A stretch of 64,000 bases of DNA. Source: Prorocentrum cordatum. Its lineage: Eukaryota; Sar; Dinophyceae; Prorocentrales; Prorocentraceae. The notes under the pieces were generated by a model. That model was not told where the DNA came from. It saw only the letters and a program-made list of their open reading frames with translations, and searched no databases. Made by a program: the position numbers and the translations under genes. Below, one piece after another: positions 31,364 to 43,400 of this stretch. The stretch spans positions 546,053-610,052 of the forward strand of contig CAUYUJ010000869.1 of assembly GCA_963575745.1 (NCBI GenBank), in the 5' to 3' direction. Position 1 is the stretch's first letter, and each line of letters begins with the position of its first letter.

Positions 31364-31850
31364 CGCCCATAAGATTGAGGCGTGCATGCGGTACCTGCAG
31401 CAGTCGCAGGCGACGGCACTCAGGCGCGGACTGCGACTGGCGCCCGACACTTTCCAACGCGCCGCCGTTGAACGGTTGCCGCTGCATGTGTACGAGGCTG
31501 CGGTATATGCTCTGAACATGTGGCAACAGCACGGGGTGGCGACGCTTGAGCCTGAACAAGGGCGCCCCACTTCCCGATTGCCCATGGCACGAGAGGCGCA
31601 GAGAAACCAGCCGCAGGCAACGACCGCCAGGTCGGGCCGCTCCGCCAGCCGCAAACGCGCCCCCAGTAGTTCTTCAGTGCAGGAGAACAGGGCGGCCGCG
31701 TCATCGCGGAAGGGGCACGGCAAAGGAAGCTCCTCGAGTGGCGCGGCCCCGCCGCCCCCAGAAGCTGCAGAGACAGGCAGGGGCAAACGGGCCCGTGAGA
31801 AGGGGGGCAGCCGCGCAGCGTCCCCGCCTGCGGTGCGGCCATGTCATTAC
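31340..31850 (+). pseudogene. Protein-like block 12, end of the unknown coding region
   Basis: In the long frame that opens at 31296: KIEACMRYLQQSQATALRRG, TFQRAAVERLPLHVYEAAVY and NMWQQHGVATLEPE look folded, followed by a low-complexity Arg/Ser/Ala tail. The frame stays open for 753 codons only because it runs on into the GC-rich satellite and repeat to 33557; that extension is not taken as protein. Minus-strand frames of more than 600 codons over the same DNA are artefacts. Confidence 0.4.
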
Positions 31851-31964
31851 GCGGACATCCACCAATCGGCCCCGAGTGGTGCCGCCCCATCCGCGCCCCA
31901 GCGCAACCAGCCCGAATCAACTTCACGCCCGTGGCGTGATCGGAGGCGAAGCCGACGCGCTGGG

Positions 31965-32710
31965 GCCGAATGGGCCCGCGCGTTTGTGAGGGCCGATTTG
32001 GCCCCGCACGGCCACTTGGGGCCGACGGGCAATATGCACCCGTGCGAAAGCAAGCCGTATTGGCCTGCAGCGGCGTATGAAGCCGGTTGGGTCCAGGAGC
32101 AGCCAGACGCTTGGGCCGACTGGGCCCGCGCACCTGCGAAAGCCGTATTGGGCCCGCATGGCCACGTGGGGCCAACGGACAATATGCGCCCGTATAATGA
32201 CAAGCCGTATTGGCCTGCGCCGGAGCATTTGCGAGGGCCGTATTGGCCCCGCACGGCCACTCGGGGCCGACGGACAATATGCGCCCGTGCGAAAGCAAGC
32301 CGTATTGGCCTGCACCAGCGTTGGAAGCCGTGGGTACAAGAGCAGCCAACAGCTCGGGCCGGCTGGGCTCGCACACCTGCGAAAGCCGTATTGGCCCCGC
32401 ACGGCCACGTGGGGCCGACGGACAGCATGCGCCCGTATAATGACAAGCCGCATTGGCCTGCGCCGGAGCACTTGCGAGGGTCGTATTGGCCCCGCACGGC
32501 CACTTGGGGCCGACGGGCAATATGCGCCCGTGCGATAGCAAGCCGTATTGGCCTGCACCGGCGTTGGAAGCCGATTGGGTGCAAGAGCGCCAACTGCATG
32601 GGCCGACTGAGCCCGCGCACCTGCGAAAGCCGCATTGGCCCCGCATGGCCACGTGGGGACGACGGACGACATGCGCCCGTGTGGGGACAAGCCGTATTGG
32701 CCTGCGCCAG
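31965..32710. repeat. Dimeric higher-order satellite (~97 + ~147 bp)
   Basis: The landmark GGCCACxTGGGGCCGAC recurs at about 32010, 32160, 32256, 32402, 32498 and 32645, so spacings alternate near 147 and 96 bp (higher-order period about 243 bp). Other shared strings are AAGCCGTATTGGCCTGC, ATATGCGCCCGTG and CCGTATTGGCCCCGCACGG. One diverged unit lies inverted at 6.36 kb. Confidence 0.88.
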
Positions 32711-33237
32711 CGAAGGAACCAAGAGGGCCCCAGATTGCCAGACGAGGAGCAGGTGGCGCACACAACGCGCGAGAAGCCACGCGGGCAAGCGAGCGCGCGA
32801 GGAGACCAGCCGAGAGAACGCGCGAGGGCGGAGCCAGAGCGTGGGCCAGCCCACGCCAGAGGGAAGTCCTGACCTCGATCGAGCCAGCAAAACAGACGAG
32901 GGGATGTTGTCGAAGAGGAAGATGGATGCACCTGCGCCTGGCGGAGGAGGGAGCGAGGAAGGAACCTGCACAGGGAGAAGAGAGCGGCGACCGGCGCGCG
33001 CGCGCGGCGGCGAACGACAGGCCAGACCGCCCCGACACGGCGGCAAGAAGCCACGACGCGACGCCCACGACGCACCGAAGGACAGCCGCGACACGACCAG
33101 CCAGACGCCCCCGACAGGAAGCAAAGCAGCCAGGAGGGCAGCCACGACAGACGGCCACGACACGGCGACCAACAAGCCACGACAAGCAGCCAGGACACGA
33201 CACGACAAGCAGCCACGACACGACGGGCAGCCACGAC
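32711..33237. other. GC-rich spacer with CAGCCACGACA-type repeats
   Basis: No supported gene. From about 33050 to 33237 short strings such as CAGCCACGACACGAC repeat irregularly. Open frames follow composition. Confidence 0.55.
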
Positions 33238-33752
33238 CGCGAAAGCGCGCGCGCCGTCCGCCACGGCGGGACGCAAGCGCACATGCCTGCGAGATGCAAG
33301 CACCAATGCCTGCACATCGCACGACCCCGAGGCGCGCCGCGAACCGCCCCGACGCGATCCCCGCGGCGCGCCTGCACGGGGCGTTCGACGCAAAGCGAGC
33401 AGAAGAGCAGACTAGCCACGCGCGCGACGACGCACCCCCCTCGCGCGCGGGCCCTCCGCGCGGGGCCGCGCGCCGCGAGGCACGCGCCGTCGCCCCCCCC
33501 CCCCCTCGCGCGCGCAGGCCCTTCGCGTGGGGCCGCGCGCCGCGAGGCACACGCTGACGCCCCCCCGCCTCGCTCGCGCGGGCTCTTCTCGCGGGGCCGC
33601 GCGCCGCGCGGCGCAGGAAAGCGGGGGGCGGCCCGCGCGCCCAGCTTGCCCGCCCGCGCGCGGGCCAGGCGCGGGCGCGAAATTTGTGCCCGCGCACAAC
33701 GCAGCACAAGCGAGCGCGCGCGCTTTCGATGGCGTTCGGCGCCCACAAAAAA
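33238..33752 (-). repeat. 0.52-kb GC-rich dispersed repeat (inverted partner at 7.2 kb)
   Basis: Near-exact reverse complement of 7224-7742, including the three ~62-bp internal units and the GGGGGG tract. It lacks the 140-bp direct repeats that flank the other copy. To its right, GA-rich simple sequence (33760-33970) begins. Confidence 0.9.
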
Positions 33753-33974
33753 ACAGCAGGCGGAGGAGATGGAGGAGGAAAAAGAAGAGCAGGATGACAA
33801 GCAGGAGGGGGAAGGGCGGAGAAGGACAAGAGGAACGAAGAAGATGATGAAGAGGAGAAAAATGAAGAGAAGGAGACAGAATAGGAGCAGGAGGAGAAAG
33901 AGAAGAAGGAGCAGATGAAGAAGGAAGAGGAGGAGGAGACGAAGAAAGAGGAAGAGGACGAGAAGCAGAAGTAC

Positions 33975-34985
<1,011 letters not shown>

Positions 34986-35089
34986 TAACGAACGCGCCTG
35001 ATGATTTTACATGGATTAGGTGTGCCTGCCAGTTCTGTAGCTCTTCTGCAGCTCGAGCTGAGTTCAGAAACCCGACAGCACCTGCCAAG

Positions 35090-35370
35090 ATGACACTAAA
35101 GAGCCGATCACGCCCACATGTTTTTTGACAGTAATATGTACCCGATCGACCTGAGATTAAGATGGCGAGCGGGAATATGATCGAATATGGGGGGAAAATA
35201 CTAGAGCTCGAACGACCTTTCCAATTCCGAGGAATCGAATTTAAACCGAGCAAAATTATGCAAAACTTCCGTCGATATTGTTTGGCCAACTAGCTCCCCA
35301 GCGCGCCGGTATTACTCTTCTAGCTTAGCCGCTAACGCTCTCAGGGAAGCTCTACGAGTCATTTGCCGGG
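35090..35370 (+). repeat. Satellite cassette A, diverged copy
   Basis: Carries GTACCCGATCGACCTGAGAT, AAGATGGCGAGCGGGAATA, ATACTAGAGCTC, AACTAGCTCCCCAGCGCGCC and ends GGGAAGCTCTACGAGTCA. The same cassette recurs near 41.32, 42.41, 43.47, 59.31, 59.93, 60.42, 61.50, 62.52 and 63.61 kb. Confidence 0.85.
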
Positions 35371-35477
35371 ATGTCATCTTGATTCCCTAGCCGTCGGTTA
35401 GGCCCACAGCAAAATTCAATGAAAAACGTCGCCGGGATCCTTCATCAGGGCTTGCATCGGTAGCATGGTGTGTATGA

Positions 35478-36251
35478 GTCACTAGCTGCACCCCGCGTCG
35501 AAATTCTTCTAGCTCATCGATGCCAAGAACCATCCCAGGGCAGGCGATGATTCCCCCCCAAGGAAAGGACGACTGCCTGGGGTGGGGCAGACAGACGTCA
35601 AATCCGTGCGTGTGCGTACGCGCGTGTCGGGATGGTGCGTGTGTGTGGCGCGCGCGCGCGCGTGGGCCGCGCCGCCCAAGCGCGCGCGCCCGCCCGCCCG
35701 GCGCGCCCCCGGCCCGCGGGGGCCCAGGGCGGCCGCGCGGGGCGCGGCGCAGCGCGGCGGCGCGGCGGCGGATCGCGCGCGGGCCCCCCTGCTGCCCCTG
35801 GCAAAATTATCCTTCATCAAGGTTTGCATCAGTAGCATGGTGCACGAGTCACTAGCTGCACCCCGCGTCGGAATTCTTCTAGATCATCGGTGCCGAAAAA
35901 CTCTACGAGGTCTACGAGATGTCACTCTCTAGCTTCGTCGCTTTGCTCATGTCGGCGAAGGCGGAGCGGGAACGAACACTCCCAAGGCAGGCGATGATTC
36001 CCCCCAAGGGAAAGACGACTGCCTGGGATGGGGGAGACAGACGTCAAATCCGTGCGTGTGCGTACGCGTGTGTCTGTGTGGTGCGTGTGTGTGTGTGGCG
36101 CGCGTGCGCGTGGGCCGCGCCGCCCAAGCGCGCGCCCGCCCGCCCGGCGCGCCCCCGGCTCCGCGCGCGCTCGGGGGGCCCAGGGCGGCCGCGCGGGGCG
36201 CGGCGCAGCGCTGCGGCGCGGCGGCGGATCGCGCGCGGGCTCTCCTGATGC
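35478..36251 (+). repeat. Direct duplication of a ~370-450-bp GC-rich unit
   Basis: 35541-35802 and 35987-36251 are near-identical (GCGATGATTCCCCCCAAGG, GACAGACGTCAAATCCGTGC, GCGGCGGATCGCGCGCGGGC). The preceding GAGTCACTAGCTGCACCCCG block is at 35478 and 35846. The second unit has an insert of about 78 bp. The first block also matches the satellite near 39990. Confidence 0.88.
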
Positions 36252-36640
36252 CCCTGCTCTCTCTGTCGCTTCTCTATGTCTCCATTACCTTATCTTGACC
36301 CCTTCTCTCTCTTTCTCTTCTCTCCCTCTCTCTTTCTGGTTGCTTTGACTTCTCTCATTATGTCTCTCCCTCTCTTTATTTCCTTTATTTTCTTCTCTCG
36401 ACCCTCTTTCCCCGGAGACGGCGGTTTTCAGCTGGGCCGGAAGCCGCTTCCTACACGAGCAGTTGACCAACCTGCTCAGGTCGGATCGCGAGCCCCGGAT
36501 CTTGGCCCCGGGGCCGCGCGCGCATCCGGGTCTCGTTCCCCAGGCCGCGAACTCTGGGTCTTTGCCGGCTGCGCACGCGCCCAGGGCCCCACCCTCCCAG
36601 GCGCGCTTGAGCGTGCGCAGAAGCGACCAAAGCACGCCTG
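36252..36640. other. TC-rich tract and unassigned GC-rich sequence
   Basis: 36255-36410 is TCTC-rich simple sequence. 36410-36640 is GC-rich with no recognised motif. Confidence 0.55.
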
Positions 36641-36642
36641 CA

Positions 36643-36790
36643 CTGGGAGCCGGCGGTGGACCGTCAACCTTGGTTACTGCCAGGAACTCGTAGAGCTTCC
36701 TCGCGCAATGTTGGCGCGGCAATATCGCATTCCGCGCGCGCGAGGGCGCGGTCTCATGGAGGAGGACTGAAGCAGAAGAAAGGGCGAGGA
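36643..36790 (+). repeat. Hairpin repeat fused to the 8-kb dispersed repeat
   Basis: CTGGGAGCCGGCGGTGGACC, loop, GTTACTGCC and ACTCGTAGAGCTTCC form one copy of the hairpin repeat; its stem pairs throughout if G-T pairs are allowed. It passes directly into the inverted partner of 7972-8040. Confidence 0.8.
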
Positions 36791-36894
36791 GGAAGGGGAC
36801 GGAGCAGGCTGAGGGAGAGAGTGAGGAAGGAGAAGGAGACAGCAAAAGAAGAAGAAGAATGGGAAAGATCAAGAATGACATCGTTATCTCTGAA

Positions 36895-37297
36895 CATACC
36901 AAAATTCGAATAGTTTCTTGGTTCGAACTCTGGAAGCAGACCGAGTTCCGGCATCGAGATACATGAGACTGGCGCGTCCAATGATTTCCGCTCTAGTGCT
37001 GTGACTATTAGCTCAGTAGCCCATATCCAGCGAAAGTTGAGTCAAGAAAACCATCAACATGTCTGGAAAATTAGCAGAGTACCATTAGTTGTCCGGACCC
37101 AGCTCTAGTAGCAGACCGAGTTCAGGCATCTAGACACTCGAGACAAGCGCTTTTGGTGATTTTCTTTCGATGGTTGTGACAAACAGCTCTGTAGCTCGTC
37201 TTAATCTCGACTTCAGTCAAGAAAACCATCAACATGTCTAGCAAATATGTGAGCCGGCGGTCAACCGTCAACCTTAGTTTTTTTACGGTTTCCGGTC
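36895..37297 (+). repeat. 177-bp satellite monomers and a degenerate hairpin
   Basis: Two monomers with CGAATAGTT, GGAAGCAGACCGAGTTCC and TAGTAGCAGACCGAGTTCAG. At 37251, GAGCCGGCGGTCAACCGTCA starts a degenerate hairpin copy whose right arm is disrupted by a T tract. Confidence 0.75.
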
Positions 37298-37433
37298 CGC
37301 CACTAGAATCCGAATCCGAATCGGCGGAACAGTGCAACTGAGCACCCACCGCCTTAGGTAGGTTGCAGCAGAGCGCACGCCACCTTAGCAGCAGCTCTCG
37401 TCGGGGCAGCGTAGGCAGCTAGATCGCAGCAGG

Positions 37434-38010
37434 TTACCGTGCTACCTGGAGGAAACTCATCGCCTCCTCGGCCACATCGTGCCAATAGAAGCTCTGCGAG
37501 CCGATACAGGAGGAAGAGGAGGAGGAGGAGGAGGAGGAGGAGGAGGAGAGGGGAAAATCAACCTGCACGCTGGAACCACTACCTACTACGCCAATCTGAA
37601 GCCACCACCCGCCACCGCATCCTTCATTACTGACACCCCCATCGAATGCACCACGGAGAGCAGTCTTACGAGTACTGAGGAACTGATCATATGCAAACCA
37701 ACGAGTAATAGTTGGGCCACCTCTGGCCTCCCACGACAATCTATCCGCACGCTCATTACCCTCGCGAATAAAATTATTATACAAGTTATGTCCCGATGCG
37801 GGTGAGGTCAGTCCCCATCCAGACAACATCGATAAACTATTTTGTAGTACTCCCACCAGTCGGACATACTACTTGTTACGAATCTGCCACTCACCACACA
37901 TCCAGTTAATGACCGTCTTACTATCTCCCAAGATTTCCATCCCAAGACGCTCGATACTCTCACACCTCCACTCCGTTTCATGCTCATAATTGGCGGCAAT
38001 ACGTTTGCGA
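37434..38010 (-). pseudogene. Retrotransposon 3 RNase H, halves in reversed order
   Basis: First half: MEILGDSKTVINWMCGEWQ (about 37885-37945), then GWGLTSPASGHNLYNNFIRE and GNERADRLSWEARGG. Second half: RKTALRGAFDGGVSNEGCGG and GWWLQIGVVGSG, then a Ser run from a CTC expansion. The helix with the catalytic Glu is not clear before the truncation. The order is as in elements 1 and 2. Confidence 0.75.
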
Positions 38011-38599
38011 ATCCTCTCATTCATCTCTCTCCACCTCCTCCTCCGCCTTCATAAACCTCACACCAGGTGGCCTGGGTAAGATAAATAACTCCAATAAGTG
38101 TTGCATGCCAATCATAGTCAGCAGATGTTTGCAATATTTCTCGCGGGGCCCAGCGGAGCTGTCGAACGAGAGGTACCACTCACAACCAAAGAGATCGCAC
38201 AAACACCAATCCCATGCAGTGCGTCCACGGGCAGGGGCACCACGTTCATGCGTGTGAGATGTTTCCTATATTTTACAGGCAACGCAAGAGTACATGTGTC
38301 ACGATGTTCCGTCCACCTCCCCCATCCGTGTAGCATGGCCAGCCTAGATATCGTCCATTATCGTGAGATGTTCGACTCTCAGCGATGGCAGGCTGGTCAT
38401 ATGTTGTCCGCCGACGACAACCACTCGACATCTGGGAAATCTGAAATACTTGAGAGGCCGCCGCCGCCGCCATCGCCCGAGTTTTTAGCTGACGCCGATT
38501 TGGCACCGTCTCCACACCATCTGCAATTGTGCATGTTGTGCGCCGTCTCATACCAATACTTCCAGCAACGAAGTAGCCATATCTGCACCGTGCTACAAA

Positions 38600-39410
38600 A
38601 TCCCAGCTCATAAAATTCTGTCGTCCAACTTTGTCTCGTCTCCGCTGAATATCAGACCATCCTTCAGTTCTCCGCCTGCGTAGACCCGACATCAACGCCA
38701 GGCATCTCCCCTCAAAGATTTCAACAGCGGCAATGGTGGAATAGTCGGGCGTTCGGCCCTCACAGTTGAATAAGAATGCAGCAGACACTTTAGATTGATA
38801 ACGAGTAAACCTCTCAACCAGATCAATACCAGGGCAGTGATGATATGCGTTTTTCCCAAAAAGAATACCTTCTGGGCTTTCTGGAGCATGGCCGAATCCG
38901 AGTGGTCCTTCCAGGTCTCCTCCAAAGTGCACCCCAAGATCTCACGACTGCACACGCGGCAGGACCACCTCGCGGGCTCCAAGAGCAGGACCGCAAGTCG
39001 GCACCAGCACACGAATATCCTGCTCGGGGATGGCGGGATGCCAGGCGGCGCACCAAAGTAAATATACATCAACGATTTCGGCTTCCAGGTCATTCCTGCA
39101 TTCATTAGCGGGATACTCATGTCACGAACCACGAACTCGAGCTCGGAGCGCGTCTTCGCATACAATGAGATTATGTGCCCAAAAAATGTGCGTCATACGC
39201 TCACCGTTGAACATGCTCATCGTTTCCCAGCTTGATACCGTAAGGCGTATCCTGCCTCCACCTCTCAATCACATCTCTCCAAAGTACAATAGAATATGCT
39301 AGAAAAATCATTGGTCCCTCCACTCCTCCCGTTCGAATAAACTTGTCCCAATAGACAGCTGAGGATGCCTCGATGCCCTCGAAGCTGGCCACGCACTGAT
39401 AACCAATCAT
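38600..39410 (-). pseudogene. Retrotransposon 3 RT palm remainder and thumb
   Basis: FIRTGGVEGPMIFLAYSIVL is motif B. At about 39170-39195 a frame gives HIFWAHNLIV, the motif C position, with His and Asn where catalytic acids are expected. After a small deletion the frame resumes YAKTRSELEFVVRDM and GMTWKPKSLMYIYFG. The thumb follows as RFTRYQSKVSAAF, TIAAVEIFEGRCLALMSGLR and RRRRTEGWSDIQRRR, matching elements 1 and 2. Confidence 0.8.
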
Positions 39411-39845
39411 GGGTTCAATCCACGCCAGAATGAGATCAGCTGGTATGTCAAGAGCACGAAGACGAACACGCGACTGTAGCTCACGCAGGGTCGCCTCCCT
39501 GGCCTCGGGTCCTCAACCTTAGTCTTCATGTGCCCCATTATCTCGTTCCCCCACTCCTCGCGGTCCTGAGACTCCATCCCGTTGGCAAGCATCAACGTCT
39601 CCGTCTTGGCCCTCCTCCTCCTCGTGTTCATCTCCGTCCTCCACCTCTGTACTTTTGCCTCCGGCCTCCTCCTTTCTCTCCTCAATATCTTTGAGCAGCG
39701 TTTGGCCTCCTCTCTATCCCCACGACGAAGTGCTTCACGTGTATCTGTCAAGTGTTGTATGTCCATCTCCTTAGGCATGAGCGCGGACGCTAATTGACGC
39801 CGGCTGTCGGGGCAACATAGCCTGCGGGAATACACCTCTTGGAAG
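39410..39845 (-). pseudogene. Retrotransposon 3 pre-RT linker, with a deletion junction
   Basis: The frame carries RRQLASALMPKEMDIQHLTD, a charged helical stretch and REEWGNEIMGHMKTKVEDP. The last aligns with the linker just before the RT in retrotransposons 1 and 2. One base off, EAREATLRELQSRVRLRALD follows and aligns with LREALQWSQVPLQFQIPLLE, which lies past motif A in element 2. So roughly 190 residues of fingers and motif A are deleted. Confidence 0.8.
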
Positions 39846-39847
39846 CT

Positions 39848-40427
39848 CACCTGGCAGACGCGGAGCAAACCACTACAGGTGCGAAAAATATCGGTTATCA
39901 AAACGAATACTCAAATCTCTCACAAAGTTCGTCCAACCGACCCAAAGTTTGCACATTGTCTGTCGGGGCCGGGTCGGCAAACTAGCTGCACCCCGCGCCC
40001 GAATTTGGCTAATCGATGCCGAAGAGCTCCACGAGATATATCGCAAAACCACCAAAAAGTTGTCACTTTGTCCTCTCTGGTTGGGTCGACCAACTGGCGC
40101 CGGCGGTGAGCCGTCGACCTGGTCACGCCGGGAACCTCGTAGAGCTCCGTTCACGAGAGAGAGCTCAGAGTCAGAAGAGAGAGCTTCTGGAGGAATGTCG
40201 AAAAATTGAACATTGATTTTTTTCATGTCGAAATAAAAGTTGGTTGCACCAAGTGTTTGGTAGTAAAAGTGCGCCTAGAGACGCAGAGACCTCATTACCT
40301 TTTACAGATGCGAAGAAAACCTGCTTTCCAAAATAGATAAACAAATATCTCCCAAATATTCGCACTGGGCGCCGGCGGTAAACCGTCAACCTTTGTTACC
40401 GCCGGGGGACTCGTAGAGCTTCCTGAC
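39848..40427 (+). repeat. Satellite cassette B and two hairpin repeats
   Basis: Cassette B is marked by CTGGCAGACGCGG, CACTACAGGTGCGAAAAATA and CGGGTCGGCAAACTAGCT, with other copies at 53428-53570 and 58100-58217. Hairpin copies start at 40094 (stem GGTGA type, one base missing) and 40365 (stem GGTAA type). Between them is the GAGAGAGCTTCTGGAGGAAT stretch found again after the hairpins at 57.9 and 63.9 kb. Confidence 0.85.
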
Positions 40428-43400
40428 AACATATAATGTCGAAGAAAATTACACCGACAAAATAGTTGCCCACGCAATTTAAGACCTATGCAACCGCCGA
40501 ACGCCCCCTTCTGGATTGTCTCCTGTACGAGCTCTGTAGCTCTCCTACAGCCCAAGTTACGTGCGAAAAACGACAGCACCTCTCAAGATGGCTCGAACAA
40601 TACGAATAATTTGGCAAACCTAGCTCGAGTATCAGACGAGTTCAGACCTCTGCATGCGACAGGCGGACGCGTCTGATGTCTCTGAATCGATTCCTGTGAT
40701 TACCAGCCCTGCAGCCCCCCCTACAGCCCGAGTTAAGTGCAGGAAACCGACAGCACCTCTCAGGATGACTCGAACAATACGAATAGCTTCGCGGACCTAG
40801 TTCGGGCAGCAGACAGAGTTCGGAGCTCTGGATTCGAAAGGCGGACGCGCCTGATGTCTCCGAATCGATTCCAGTGATTACCAGCCATGCAGCCCCCCTA
40901 CAGCCCGAGTTAAGTGCAGAGAACCGATAGCATCTCTCAAGATGACTCGAACAATACGAATAGTTTCGCGATTCTAGATCGGGCAGCAGACCGAGTTCAG
41001 AGCTCTGGATTCAACAGACAACGGCCACTGATGATTCTGAAACAGATTCTGTACGCATCAGCTCTGTAGCTGTCCTGTAGCTCGAGTTAAATACAGAAAA
41101 CCGAGAGCGTCTGTCAATATGACTCGAATAATACGAATAGGTTTGCGGACCTAGCTCGGCTAGCAGACCGAGTTCAAACCTCTAGGTTCAACAGGCGAAC
41201 GCGCCTGATCATTCTGAATCGATTGACTGTGCTTACCAGCTCTGTAGCTGTCCTGAAGCTCGAGGTATCTTGAGAAAACCGTCACCGCGTGACAAGATGA
41301 CTCGAAACGGCCGATCCCGCCCGTGTGCTTTTTGGCAGTAAAAGGTACCCGATCGAGCCGAGATTAAGATGGCGAGCGGGAATAAGATCGAATATCACGG
41401 GAAAAAATACTAGAGCTCCAACGAATGGTTGAACTTCGAGAAAAAATTCAACCGACCAAAGATCACCAAAAGGTCCGTCGAGATTTTTCTTGCCAACTAG
41501 CTCTCCAGCGCGCCGGAATTACTCTTAAGCTTCCAGCAATAACTTGCTAAGGGGAGCTCTACGAGTTACTGGGCGCCGGCGGTAAACCGTCAACCTTTGT
41601 TACCGCCGGGGGACTCGTAGAGCTTCCTGACAACATATAATGTCGAAAAAAATACACAGCACCTCTCAAGATGACTCGAACAATACGAATAGTTTGGCAA
41701 ACCTAGCTCGAGTATCAGACCGAGTTCAGACCTCTGCATGCGGCAGGCGGACGCGTCTGATGTCTCTGAATCGATTCCTGTGACTACCAGACCTGCAGTT
41801 CCCCCCCCTACAGCCCGAGTTAAGTGCAGAAAACCGACAGCACCTGTCAGGATGACTCGAACAATACGAATAGTTTTGCAGACCTAGTTCGGGCAGCAGA
41901 CAGAGCTCGGAGCTCTACATTCGAACGGCGAACGCGCCTGATGTCTGCGAATCGATTCCAGCGACTACCAGCCATGCAGCGCCCCTACAGCCCCCGAGAT
42001 AAGTGCAGAGAACCGACAGCATCTCTCAAGATGATTCAAACAACACGAATAGTTTCGCGATTCTAGATCGGGCAGCAGGCCGAGTTCAGAGCTCCGGATT
42101 CAACAGACAACGACCACTGCTGATTCTTAATCAGATTCTGTACGCATCAGCTCTGTAGCTGTCCTGTAGCTCGAGTTAAATACAGAAAACCGAGAGCGTC
42201 TGTCAATATGACTCGAATAATACGAATAGGTTTGCGGACCTAGCTCGGCTAGCAGACCGAGTTCAGACCTCTAGGTTCAACAGGCGAACGCGCCTGATCA
42301 TTCTGAATCGATTGACTGTGCTTACCAGCTCTGTAGCTGTCCTGAAGCTCGAGTTATCTTGAGAAAACCGTCACCGCGTGGAAAGATGACTCGAAACGGC
42401 CGATCCCGCCCGTGTGCTTTTTGGCAGTAAAAGGTACCCGATCGAGCTGAGATTAAGATGGCGAGCGGGAATAAGATCGAATATCACGGGAAAGAATACT
42501 AGAGCTCCAACGAATGGTTGAATTTCGAGGAAAAAAATTCAACCGACCAAGTCATCAAAAGGTCCGTCGAGATTTTTCTCGCCAACTAGCTCTCCAGCGC
42601 GCCGGAATTACTCTTAAGCTTCCAGCAATAACTTGCTAAGGAGAGCTCTACGAGTTACTGGGCGCCGGCGGTAAGCCGTCAACCTTTGTTACCGCCGGGG
42701 GACTCGTAGAGCTTCCTGACAACATATGATGTCGAAAAAAATACACAGCACCTCTCAAGATGGCTCGAACAATACGAATAATTTGGCAAACCTAGCTCGA
42801 GTATCAGACGAGTTCAGACCTCTGCATGCGACAGGCGGACGCGTTTGATGTCTCTGAATCGATTCCTGTAACTACCAGCCCTGCAGTTCTCCCCCCCTAC
42901 AGCCCGAGTTAAGTGCAGAAAACCGACAGCACCTGTCAGGATGACTCGAACAATACGAATAGTTTTGCAGACCTAGTTCGGGCAGCAGACAGAGTTCGGA
43001 GCTCTGCATTCGAACGGCGATCGCGCCTGATGTCTCCGAATCGATTCCAGTGATTACCAGCCATGCAGCGCCCCTACAGCCCGAGATAAGTACAGAGAAC
43101 CGACAGCATCTCTCAAGATGATTCAAACAACACGAATAGTTTCGCGATTCTAGATCGGGCAGCAGACCGAGTTCAGAGCTCTGGATTCAACAGACAACGA
43201 CCACTGCTGATTCTTAATCAGATTCTGTACGTTTCAGCTCTGCAGCTGTCCTGCAGCTCGAGAGAACCACATGAAACCGAGAGCGTCTGTCAAGATGACT
43301 CGAATAATACGAATAGGTTTCCGGACCTAGCTCGGCTAGCAGACCGAGTTCAGACCTATCGATCCAACAGGCGAACGCGCCTCATCATTCTGAATCGATT

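Larger units (their letters stand above)
37434..39845 (-). mobile_element. Retrotransposon 3, truncated and internally deleted
   Basis: Minus-strand relative of retrotransposons 1 and 2. From its 5' side it has the pre-RT linker (to about 39500), a direct junction into the late RT palm, the RT thumb and the RNase H halves. The endonuclease, ORF1 and the RT fingers with motif A are missing. Satellite sequence abuts both ends (about 39848 and 37430), so it is truncated. Many frame changes show that it is dead. Confidence 0.85.
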
